DNA from: Ciona intestinalis
Taxonomy: Eukaryota > Chordata > Ascidiacea > Phlebobranchia > Cionidae
Reading direction: 5' to 3'
Assembly (NCBI RefSeq): GCF_000224145.3
Contig: NC_020174.2
Span: 1,843,056-1,907,055 of the forward strand
DNA: 64,000 nucleotides
In this document: positions 1-9,860 of the stretch, in pieces
How the letters are laid out: the number at the start of each line of letters is the position of its first letter
Position numbering within the stretch: position 1 is the stretch's first letter
Made by a program: the position numbers and the translations under genes
The notes under the pieces: model-generated
Told to the model about the DNA's origin: nothing
Seen by the model: the letters and a program-made list of their open reading frames with translations, nothing else
Database searches by the model: none

Positions 1-200
1 GTGGGGTGGGGTAAGATAGGACACCTTTTTAAACTATTTTCTTATCCCAGTTGGTGGTAAACAAAAAAAATTCAAAGGATTATAAAACCGTATCCTTACA
101 ACTCTCATAGACTAATGTTAATTGTTTAAAACATGGTCAGGATATTTGGAATATATATATATATTATGTGCTAAAGGTTTCCCATCTCCCCCCTACTGTA
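1..200 (+). mobile_element. MITE copy (gtggggtaagat family), left end cut by window
   Basis: The copy starts with gtggggtaagataggacacc and ends with cccatctcccccctacta-like sequence, which are the inverted ends of the family. The core carries the family words ggtaaacaaa, ttaattgtttaaaaca and ggatatttgga. It is non-coding. Full copies in this window are about 190 bp and usually end in tatagta/tactata. It may be the Ciona MITE described as Cimi-1, but I could not compare sequences. Confidence 0.8.
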
Positions 201-443
201 TAACAAACACAAGTTTTCATATTCTGGCTGTAATGTTAGGGGTGTGGGGTGAAGTGAAACCCTACTTTTTACAATAGGGGTGACATTATGTGTTTTATCA
301 CCCTGCTTAAAAATGTTTTACTCTGGTGTTAAGTGTCTAAACAAACTAGCAGAGTCAAATTTAAAAGTTTGTATGACTCTATCTATATACAAATTATGAT
401 TTTTTCGCTGGTATGCGTAGTTATATAAACGTTGTTATTGAAG

Positions 444-3022
444 GCTGATGGTTTGAAACACACGATGGAAGCAAGGTCTGTAGAGTTGTTGGAATGTAAA
501 GAAGAAATCGCTTATTTAAAGGTAATCAAAGGTCTCATTATAAAACTACAGTGAAAAGGAGGTGTTTTAAATGGTATTTATATATATAAGAAAAATTGGA
601 AATGGTTGAAATCATTATTTTTAAAAGATAACTTACAAGTACTTTAGTACTGCAGTAGACCCTGATTTTGCTGATATACTTAATCACAAACCTTAACAAA
701 TGAGTAGTGGGTCAAGTGGCAAATTTATAAATTTGAATACTACTGCTTTGCTTACAAGTTACCACTATTGTAATTTTATGGGTGAATAGTTTTTCATTTG
801 TTTGGAATGTGTGTCTGACAATTTTGATAACCCACTAGGTTAAAGCGCTTGCCTTAACTGTCTTGCATAAGAATGCATGTGCCCACAATGCTAGTAGCAC
901 CCAGCACTAAATCGAAACCTACTTGGTTAGAAGCAGACGTGCAAACCATATAATAATTTGTATTACAGAACAACCAAGTAGAGGGTGGTGAAGAAGTTGA
1001 TTTACTTCGAGCCGACCACGCAAGGTTGCAGGAAAGACTCACAGAGCGTGAAAGGCAACTTAAACTGACACAACAACGACTCAATGACGTGAAAAAAACT
1101 TTACAAAAGGAATTGGTGAGTATTGCTATACAATTATATTGTTCAATATGAACATGTATATAAGCAGTGTTACCTTATATTTCTGTTTTTAACCAGGGAA
1201 AAAATTAATCTTAGCAAAGATTAATTGTGTAAAATTATCTTTTGATTGGTGATTCTTTTTTTTAATCTTAATCAAACAAAACCAAATACAAGTATGGAAA
1301 AAATTGTGGGTTCGCTGCATATGTACCTAACATGGTATGCAGGGTGTGCATGCATTCTTGGAGTAGGTTAGGGGCACCTTGTATGAGGGGCCTACATAAT
1401 TAGCTGTTCATACTATAAAATAGTAATTAGTATGTCATCTGTACAGAATTGGTTCAATTTAACAAGTTACGGTAATAACGTGAGGTATAGACTTCTAAAA
1501 ACCCTGATTTTTTAAAAGTTCCTTGGTAGCTGTGGTGTAGCCTAGTCGTAATTGTGATCTGTAGCCAACATGTATGCAACTTATTTGTCTTCCCAGTTAT
1601 ACAAGATTATTTTCCCAGAGCAAACAGCAAGGAGAAGCAAGCCACCCTCGAAAACGTTCGTCTTCGCGGCCAAGAGACGGAATATCTGCCTCACATAACC
1701 ATAACTCCAACCAACATAATGGAATTACATTAGAACCAGAAGCTGATCCTCTCCCATCTTTCCTTGCTGGTAAAGTATCATTAGATGATCCTTCATTAAG
1801 TGAAGATCAAAAAGATGTCGTCAGCAAATATCTTAAACACGTCGTGCTCCGATTTCTTTCATGTGGACAATCAGAGGTAATGTGCAAACATGAGGGTCAC
1901 ATGCATTTTGCTAATTGTTGCTTAAATTTCTTTACAGTGCTTTTACAAGTTTTTATTATGTAGTGTCTAATTTAAGTTCAGAACATCTAACATAATAAAT
2001 TTCAAGTTACTGTCACGTTTTTGGAATTGCGACACAATTTTCAATGAATTTTTTAGAGGTATTACTAATATAAACTTTGATTTTGTCACAAATATAAAAA
2101 ATCAACAAACAAAGTTACGCCACATCTGTTGTGATTTAAAACGGCCAATAACAACATAAAAAAAAGAACAATTTGTGACACTGTGTTCATGGTTATTTTT
2201 TATTTCGTTATTTCACCCATTACTATTTCAGGCACAACCGTTAATTAAAGCAATTTCAACCATCTTACGATTCACTCCTGAAGAAGAAAAACTTGTTAAA
2301 GATGTTTTGGAATATCGGGTAATATATAAATCTTATGTGAAACTAAATATAGTATACCAATGTGTTGTGTAAATATATTACTTAAGTAGTTACTAGTTCC
2401 CTACTGAATATACATTTAGATGACATTCAAATAATGAATTAGAGTTAGACTGCCAGGGTTATGAGTTATTGGTATCCTCACAAATCTAAAATAGCGAAGA
2501 TGGGATACCTTTAGGCTTTAGCACACAATGTCTAAATGTGCTGATCGTGTTTTAAACAATTAACAAAGGTTTATAAGAGTCATAAAGACACAGTTATATA
2601 ATTCCGTAAATGTTCTTTGTTTACCAACAAATGGGACAAAAAAAAATAGAATGAAAAGGTGTCCCATCTTTTTTCCACCCCACTATATTAAAAAGGATTA
2701 GTAAATATGGGTTAACATGTGCTAACGGTATCCATCTCACCCCCAAAGTACCCTTCATAGTTGTACCTATTTCTCAACTAAATAACATTTTCGATCTATT
2801 TATTAATTTTTTGTTGTTAAAGTATTAAGAAAACAATATTTAATACTGAGAAAATCGTATTTAATTTAATAATTTTATTTAAACTATTAAGAATTTTTTA
2901 TTTGGTTTGATAAATTAATATAAAATTTACAACAGACGTCATGGTTTGCTGCTCGACCAAACGCGAAGAACATTTTAAAACCTTCGTTACGGGGCAAGAA
3001 CTCGAGACACCACCGTAGATAA
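444..3022 (+). CDS. GOLGA1: Golgin-97 (golgin A1), C-terminal part with GRIP domain
   Basis: Golgin-97 is a coiled-coil tether of the trans-Golgi network, recruited by ARL1-GTP through its C-terminal GRIP domain. The visible exons are 444-521, 969-1115, 1619-1876, 2232-2318 and 2936-3022 (stop TAA), and all keep phase. The first two encode Glu/Arg/Gln-rich coiled coil (for example LQERLTERERQLK). A Ser/His-rich linker follows, and then the GRIP domain: YLKHVVLRFLSCGQSE, LIKAISTILRFTPEEE, LEYR and TSWFAARP. These match vertebrate golgin-97 closely (YLKHVVLKFMS..SEAF.LIKAVSVLL, LEYK.SWFGSKP). The Tyr of YLKHVV is the family's ARL1-contact residue. Golgin-245 and GCC GRIP domains lack the SWF tail, so golgin-97 is the better match. 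The N-terminal coiled coil must lie left of the window, and the acceptor of the first exon is a guess. Introns hold a SINE fragment and a MITE. Confidence 0.88.
780..945 (-). mobile_element. SINE fragment in GOLGA1 intron
   Basis: In minus orientation it carries the head of the tRNA-derived SINE: tggttagaagcag-like A-box region seen reversed near 930, agtgctgggtgctac, then the reversed gggcaagaca/cccaacccagtgg stretch. The tail module is absent or decayed. Confidence 0.65.
2494..2688 (-). mobile_element. MITE copy in GOLGA1 intron 4
   Basis: It runs from gatgggataccttta to ggtgtcccatc with cccactatat at the right end. The core words are reversed (tgatcgtgttttaaac, tctttgtttacc), so it lies in minus orientation. 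Confidence 0.8.
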
Positions 3023-3257
3023 TACGACGCCCAATTCACTCATTTTGCAACTTTTATCAAATTTTGATACTTTGTTTATAAATCTATCTCTTCTAGTTCT
3101 TAATAGGACAAACACTGTTCTTCTTTCAGCGCTTCTTGCTTGCACTTTTAACATAGATGTGTTAACAAGAGTTATATATTGGTGGTGGCCACTTATTTAT
3201 TTAGTGCTAATGGTTTGGTTAATGGATATCTTATGTTAATGCCAGTGTTAAATGTGC

Positions 3258-3263
3258 AATAAA
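3258..3263 (+). other. Poly(A) signal of GOLGA1
   Basis: AATAAA lies about 240 bp past the GOLGA1 stop codon, with a T-rich stretch following. Confidence 0.55.
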
Positions 3264-3330
3264 TTCAATTAAATTGCCAAGTTATGTTTTATTTATATTG
3301 AAAAAGTTTATTTTACCCCACCCAATATTA

Positions 3331-3442
3331 GTACTGTGGGGTAAGATGGAACGCGTTTAGCGCATAATATCCTGATCGTGTTTTAAAACAATTGACAACC
3401 TAGAATTAAAATGTGTCCCATCTTCCCTTACCCTACCATAGT
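3331..3442 (-). mobile_element. Short MITE copy with internal deletion
   Basis: The end tactgtggggtaagatgg faces tgtcccatcttcccttaccctacc across only ~110 bp. The reversed core word tcctgatcgtgttttaaaac is present, so half of the core has been lost. Confidence 0.7.
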
Positions 3443-3459
3443 ATTTGGGTTAAGAACTT

Positions 3460-3625
3460 CAGATGGTCTACGTTTTCATTTTCTTTTGTTGACCCGTTTG
3501 GTAGTAAACAAGGAAAGTTCACAGAATTAAACAACCACAGCTGACTACTCTAAAAGAGGATTGGTACTTGTTAAAAACCACTTTAGGAAATATGGGATAT
3601 TGTATCCCAACCGTACCCACCTTCA
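3460..3625 (+). mobile_element. Degenerate MITE copy
   Basis: The core words ttggtagtaaacaa, ctctaaaagaggatt and aggaaatatgggat are present in order, but the terminal inverted repeats are mostly lost. It fills the space between GOLGA1 and the first glucanase. Confidence 0.55.
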
Positions 3626-3939
3626 AGTACAATAACCATGTTTTCAGCCAAAATTTAAACTTAATTTTGAAAACGTTAATTTTATAATGGTATGCTGTAC
3701 GAAGCCCAACTTATAATCCACTGTTCCCTTTGTTATAAAGGCGACGTCGTAACGCGTAGACCTGTTTAACCCATTGGTAGTTTAGCATCTGTTGTTTCCC
3801 ACCACGACAGCAGTTGTTTTTCTGTAATAAAAATAACATTACATTATTTACGTGTGGTATTTCCTAATTGTCTTATACAGCTAGGAAAGTTGTTATGTCT
3901 CCAGTACACAAGAAAAGCAACTTACCTGATAACACAGTG

Positions 3940-3947
3940 TATATAAA
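3940..3947 (+). promoter_or_regulatory. TATA box of the first GH16 gene
   Basis: TATATAAA lies 55 bp before the ATG at 3995, a spacing that fits a short 5' leader. It is the only strong TATA motif just upstream. Confidence 0.45.
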
Positions 3948-3994
3948 CCCTATTGGTAAAATGTTTTCCATTACAGTTAGCGCCTTCGTTGACG

Positions 3995-6976
3995 ATGACT
4001 TCCCAGTTAGTTTTGTTTCTTGCGCTTGCGTCTTACGCCGCTGGTAAGTAACCTGATGTGGTGTTAAGGGTGGCTTGGAAATTAAGGCGATGACTTTTAC
4101 CCGGTATATAAAACGACTTAATTATATAGTAAAGTGGGGTAAACTAGGACATCTTTATTCTCTTTTATGATTTCTTTAAGTAGTAGATTTTATTTAAGTA
4201 GTATATAACCATAGCCCCACGGCTCTGAAATACCGTTGTTAACTGTTCAAAACAAGCCCAGGAAATAGGGAAACTAGGTGCTAATGGAATCTCTTACCCC
4301 ACAGTACTATATGTTTACGTACTTGTTAACCCTCTTTTCAGGTGCTCTAATTTACGAAGACAATTTTGATTATTTCGATTCTTCTAAATGGTTCATCGAA
4401 GTTGTATCTAACCCCCACAATAACGAGCTTCAGTATTATACTGATAGAACAGATAATATTCGAGTTGAAGATGGACACTTGGTCATATCACCACTCAAGG
4501 AAAAGTAGGTCCCAAAATGTAAATATTAGAAATTTTTAAATGCTATGATGCCTTTTTTAAAAGTTTTATTGGTAGATAATTCATTACTCTTTCGAATAAA
4601 ACCAATTGTGAGAATTTTTACCTACTATAAGTTAACTTATGAACATTTTTGTAAACCTGTTAAGAATGCTTATTTGCATTACTCGTCCCAAGGGGTAATT
4701 TTCGTCTTCATACACCTAAATCTTGTTTATATGATCCACTTTTTATCCCAGTTATGGTGGTAAACAATATACATCTGGGAGAATTCATAGCAACTTTGCG
4801 TGGAAATATGGACGAGTTGAAGTAAGAGCTAAATCTCCAAATGGATACGGGTTGTGGCCGGCTATTTGGATGATGCCAAGGTTAGTAAACGTTATTTATT
4901 TGTGCGATAAATACAAAAATTGCTACCGGCGTTGCTTGAACGGCCAATTATAGCGTGAATGAATGAATGTAACTTGCTTTATCCACGCGTTTACCGATTT
5001 TTTTAAGGCGTCTCGTCTTCCACCACCCTACTGTGATACATACTGTGGGGTAAGAGATACTTTTAGCACCTGAAACGCCTACTTCAATATCGTTAACAAC
5101 ACCCTTCCAGAGTCGTGGAGCTAGTGTTATATAATAAAATTTCCCATATAACCCCACCCTGCTATAACTATAAAACTAGAAATCGAGAATTTTGTGTTCC
5201 AGAGACAGTGTGTACGGTGGTTGGCCCGAAAGTGGCGAGATCGACATTATGGAAGCGAGAGGACAAGATCTTCATCAGTTCGGTAGTACCATCCACTACG
5301 GTATATGTTGTGATAATCACTACTGGGAATCAAGCGGCGACATGCAATTACAATGCTCCATCGATCAATATCATGTTTATACTTTGGACTGGACACCAAC
5401 TGAGTTGGTATGCAAGATTTCTGGGTTAAATTAAGCAAATACACACATATATGTCCAACATGGTACGAAAATTGCATTAAAATATGACCGACATACAAAA
5501 CACGCTTGCGTATAACCTAAAAAATACACACACCATGCGACTATTCTTTTTAGATTACTATAACATTTTGTAATTTTAGGTTTACAGTTTGGATGGAAAA
5601 CCATACTACAGCCAGAGCCTTGATCGTGTTATAAGTTGGATGTACAACGCACCTGGTATGTTGAAAATTACATATTCTACCTAAACAAAATTAATTACAC
5701 TGCATTTTATATTTTAGAACTTTTCATCTAACACCTGCATTCTAATTATTTTACCTAAAACATGCCCCTCGTATCTAAACTACTATATTCAGTTTAAATT
5801 TATATCTTTAATGAAAGATTGTTACAAAGTCGGAGTTATTCGCAGGCCAGCCATTTGATCAATACTTCTACATGATCTTAAACGTGGCTGTTGGAGGCGA
5901 CTACTTGGATAATCCAAAACCAAGCACCGTGTGGAATTATCCTGATGCTGAGATGTGGGTGGATTACGTCAGAGTTTATTCTGTCGAGGTATATTGCCAA
6001 GTATATAATAGGGTGGGGTGAAATGAGACACCTTTTTTTTATTCTCTTTGCTCGTCCCATTTGGTATAATAAACAAAAAAATATAAAAAGGGGGTTATTA
6101 ATTTAACAAAACACGATTAGGAAATATGGAATTTAGGGGATACTGGTATTCCATCTTACCCCCACGGCCATATATGTTACCTTTTTATTGTTACAAATTT
6201 ACGAAAGTATCAATAAGAAATATGTCTATAATAAAAGTTAACTTATCTATTGGTTTTAGGACGTACCAACTGGTATAAGCGTAAACTCTGGCGACTGTCT
6301 CATCAAAGATTCCGCTGATGCTTCTTCTATTTGTGGATCCATGGAATGGGCATGTTACAGTCAAAACTATGCTGATGTAGGTTTGGTTACGCACAAAATA
6401 TGATTATACCTAGACCTAGTACAGTATACTTCACAAAAAAAGAAACAAACGTAGTAAAAAATATTAGAGCACTATTTAATATAAGATTACTTTATGTTAC
6501 CAAATAAAGGTTTAATTTTATATAGTGACCTATTAATACACAGCACAGGCATCATCTGTAGTCTAAACTCTGGTTCATAAGTAATCTCGAAAATCATTCC
6601 TTATTCGGTTAATAAAACATTACACAACTTCTGAAACAAAAACCTGTGTTATAAAACAAGTCGTTTTCCCGCAACGTGAGAACAAATAGGTAGCAATAAT
6701 TTAGCCCATTCATACATTCATTCACATTCATTTATTCATATAACTCTATTTAAAGGTATCTTCTGAATGCTCTGCTGGTTCTGACGTTCTTGGTTGTTGT
6801 TTTGTTCACAATCACCATATTCATGCAACGATGCAAGACTTCGATCTGCTGCTCAAGCTGTTTTCCAGTCTTACTATAACCAGCTACCAACCGCATCTTC
6901 ATGCGATTTCGGTGGTGTATGTTACCTAGATAACAACTTACAACCACTTGAATGTACAGATGGATACGATCACTAA
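3995..6976 (+). CDS. Secreted GH16 beta-1,3-glucanase with one X8/CBM43-like domain (copy 1)
   Basis: Predicted endo-beta-1,3-glucanase (laminarinase type) that would be secreted and cut beta-1,3-glucans of algae, fungi or bacteria. Exons: 3995-4043, 4342-4504, 4752-4880, 5203-5407, 5580-5655, 5846-5988, 6260-6376, 6756-6976. Residues 1-16 form a signal peptide (MTSQLVLFLALASYAA). The GH16 fold follows (YEDNFDYFD, NNELQYYTDR, GRIHSNFAWKYGRVEVRAK, LWPAIWMMP). The catalytic motif GEIDIMEARG, ExDxxE at about residues 126-131, is intact, unlike insect GNBP/betaGRP proteins that have lost it. The C-terminal cysteine-rich part (CGSMEWACYSQNYAD, SCNDARL, AVFQSYYNQ, SCDFGG) matches the X8/CBM43 domain. 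The last exon is 221 bp against 216 bp in copy 2: a 5-bp excess near 6796-6806 shifts the frame, so in the frame set by exon 7 translation stops at 6927-6929, while the homologous frame runs to 6976. This is a polymorphism, an assembly error or a real truncation of the X8 domain. Confidence 0.88.
4125..4312 (+). mobile_element. MITE copy in glucanase 1 intron 1
   Basis: Near-complete copy from tatagtaaagtggggtaaac to cttaccccacagtactatat, about 190 bp, ending shortly before the branch/acceptor region of intron 1. Confidence 0.8.
5041..5163. mobile_element. Short MITE copy in glucanase 1 intron 3
   Basis: actgtggggtaagagatac at the left and cccatataaccccaccctgctat at the right are recognisable inverted ends; the core between them is deleted and rearranged. 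A SINE 3' tail fragment (gaatgaatgaatgtaacttg) lies just before it at about 4960-4990. Confidence 0.6.
6008..6172 (+). mobile_element. MITE copy in glucanase 1 intron 6
   Basis: It runs from tagggtggggtgaaatgaga to ccatcttacccccacgg and contains gtataataaacaaa and aacacgattaggaaatatgg. Confidence 0.8.
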
Positions 6977-7050
6977 GTGCTTAATTAAATCATACAAGCT
7001 TAAACCAATGTAATCCAATTATATGATAAATTTGCAATACAAAAACTCGC

Positions 7051-7056
7051 AATAAA
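7051..7056 (+). other. Poly(A) signal of glucanase 1
   Basis: AATAAA lies 75 bp past the end of the last exon's homologous frame. Confidence 0.5.
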
Positions 7057-7151
7057 ATATAATTCGAGTGAAGCAATTTATCATAAGTTTTGCAATAGGC
7101 CTACATCAAAACTGGGTAAACGACTTTGTCTGAAATACAGTCTATAATATA

Positions 7152-7332
7152 TCAGGGTGGGTAAGATGAGACACCATTTTATCTCGTCCCATTTGATATT
7201 ACAAACAAAGAATATTCAAAGAATTAAAAATACGTGTTCTCGCTGCTCCCATATAGACCATTGTTAATTATATAAAACAATTTCAGGATATGTGGATAAT
7301 ATGTGCTAAAGGTGTCCCATCTTACCCCACGT
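7152..7332 (+). mobile_element. MITE copy
   Basis: It runs from atcagggtgggtaagatgag to aggtgtcccatcttacccca, with all core words in order. It lies between convergent glucanase 1 and the lectin-like gene. Confidence 0.85.
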
Positions 7333-7608
7333 AGTTACCGTTGTTACGGACTATACAGTTTTACTTATTGTACTCGGATATTGAACATTTTTTTTATAAT
7401 AGACATCATGACTATAGTAAGAAATCAAAATGTTTAGAATAAATTATGATTATTATGAACCAGACAAAAGCTTATTTATTTAAGTTGTAAATACTTACCG
7501 ATAAATACGAACGTTAAATTTAAACAAATTCAAACCAAGAATATAGGTATGTTACATTTATTAATTTATAGGTATAAATTCATTCACCAGCCAATTATGC
7601 TAACTAAG

Positions 7609-8927
7609 TTACATTAGGTTAGTCGAACACAACTGATGAACGATAATGTCCATTGTCGGGGTATAACCATGTATCCCAGCATAGGCGGTGTAGGTTGAAC
7701 TTGGTGACCAGATGAGAAGCAACAATCCAGTGGGCGTATCGTATTTACTGGATCTATACGGAAAACCAGGAAACCAGCCTCCATGATAACCAGGTTTCCC
7801 GCTGCTCTGCGTCACAGTGTCAGTCTGTGGATAAGTAACAGAACTTCTCAACTTAGGGAACTAACTTCAAGGGGGTATAGATTTACAATACATTATTAAA
7901 TCAACCATAAAGAATAGGTGGGTAATTGAATAGTTATGACAGAACTCGCAACATTTTGGGTACATACTTGTTTTCAACTTCCTACACCTATAGGTTAAAG
8001 TGCTATTATGACGCACTATGGTTATTGTATCGCGGTTAATTACCAGGTCAAACAATCGCTTTTATGATGCAATGAATCTAGTGTGAATACCTACTATTAC
8101 GTTCAAACATTTATTTGGCTGAGGTAAACATCATAAATATAGAGAGTGAAATGTGTATTACAGCCTTTACAGGCTTACCGTAGAGTTGTAACTTGAACCG
8201 AGCCAAATACGAGCCCAAGTAAGTGATCCGAATACGATGGTTTGTCGACAGTAGTTATAAACCACGTCGTACATCTCTTTATCCACAATATCTACCAATC
8301 GGCCGCCATTGTCAGTACAATATTTTAATGCCTTGTTGACGTTCATGCCTCTTTTATCTGCGGCATCAGGGAACCAAAGGATCAGATTCTGATAAACCAT
8401 TCCCTTACCTGTAAACAAAGGAATTGTATATTTTATTTTCATAAAACCAAAGAAAGGTAATTTAAATGATATATACTATTTTTTCGAATGAATACTACGA
8501 TCAATTAGATTCATTGGTAACTATGCAATAGTTTTGTTTTTGTACCTATATACGAGGACCAATCTACAATTATCATCATTTCCCATCCTGTAGCTTGATC
8601 AACTCGCTCTAATTCAACTATACAGCTTCCTCTCTCAACTTCAAGAATGGTCACGTTAAACTTGTGGGGCAAAGATGGGTTGCTCGGTCTTGCTGTTGCC
8701 TGAAGGTGATTGGGTACTCTTAGCAAGCACATCATGAAGCCTATCTCTGCCTTTATTTTAGATTTCGTGGAAAACGAAGATAGTTTATAACTCCCCTTGT
8801 TGATTAGCGGTTGACCTGTTAATAGTTTTGTTTAATAAATGCAGACTTACAACTTGAAAGTAAACTACTTACTCAATTCTACTATGCTCATTACTTGTAC
8901 AAGCAAGAGAAACCGAAGGCACTTCAT
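7609..8927 (-). CDS. Secreted C-type-lectin-like protein (divergent)
   Basis: Four minus-strand exons keep phase and give 233 residues: 8873-8927, 8546-8746, 8179-8408, 7609-7824. The start is the ATG at 8927, followed by a signal peptide (MKCLRFLLLVQVMSIVEL). The middle holds a region I do not recognise (residues ~20-85, two Cys). The third exon has a C-type-lectin signature: ALKYCTDNGGRLVDIVDKE, a helix with YNYCRQ, and ARIWLGSSYN (family pattern A..C...GG.L..I, then W.GL). The last exon ends with a final Cys (VHQLCSTNLM), as CTLDs often do. The WND and EPN/QPD calcium and sugar motifs are not seen, so carbohydrate binding cannot be claimed. It lies between two glucan hydrolases and is convergent with the first, which would suit a secreted recognition role, but that is inference. 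A different beta-sandwich secreted protein is possible. Confidence 0.55.
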
Positions 8928-9626
8928 AATGACTGATAATAACCGAAGCAACCCCTCCAGTAATCTACGTCATTTTATAGTTTAGTTAATAAAAACAACT
9001 TACAGCGATTAAGCCTATTTAAATACAGACTGATAATGCTAGATATTCACAAAATATATATCTCGTTTATACACTATTAGTTAGATGGATTTTGTTTGAA
9101 GCACAGTTCTATTGAGTACATACAAAGCAAAATGACACTAAAACTGTTTTCAACCTATATAGTTTCTTGGTAACACGTATCGTTGTGCGTAATAGTTGTA
9201 CGGAACTCGGTTCATGTAAAAGTTACACCCCAAAATTTCCGTTAACTTGATGCACCACTTCCTAACTACCGTGCTAGTTTAATCGGGCCATCGTACCCGC
9301 TGGTACACGGTAGCGCCTCGTGTATTGTACATTTTATTATAGACAATGAACCACCGCTTCAACTGTCTGTCAAATAAAAACGATATTTAAAATACAAATT
9401 CCTATATGTATTTAGTAACAAAGACTATTAAAAAAAACAGTCTGATACGCAGGTACCCATTTTTAAACGATCAATCGCTGCGTTACGCTTCGGTGATAAC
9501 TTTAATTTTGCATAGGGAGCTATCGGTAGGTAACTTAACATATTTCGACAATATATATATACCAGGATAAACTTACAATGTCTTTTATTCATGCACGCCC
9601 GAAGTATTTACAGAAAGAAATATATA
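8928..9626. other. Intergenic stretch, nothing recognised
   Basis: AT-rich sequence between the lectin-like gene and the DUF4806 gene. I see no ORF with coding character and no repeat-family copy until the MITE at 9627. Confidence 0.5.
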
Positions 9627-9812
9627 GTAGGGTGGGGTAAGATGGGTGATGCTTTTGTTTTTTTGGCCCATAGATAGTAAACAAAAAGTATTTACAGAAT
9701 TATTTAATCGTAGCCTTGTGACTCTAAAATACCATTATTAGTTGTTAAAACACGACCAGGAAGTATAGACTTTATCTATTAACCGTATCCTTTCTTACCC
9801 CACCTTACTATA
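9627..9812 (+). mobile_element. MITE copy
   Basis: Complete copy: tatagtagggtggggtaaga at the left and cttaccccaccttactata at the right. Both tatagta/tactata outer ends are clear, making this a good type copy. Confidence 0.9.
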
Positions 9813-9860
9813 ACACAAACAAACGAGTATGTTACACTTAAATCAATTGTTCCGTATCAG

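Noticed and set aside
5115-5498. Three overlapping open frames on both strands over glucanase exon 4
   Set aside because: Only the frame with GEIDIMEARG is coding; it joins exons 3 and 5 in phase. The others are shadows.
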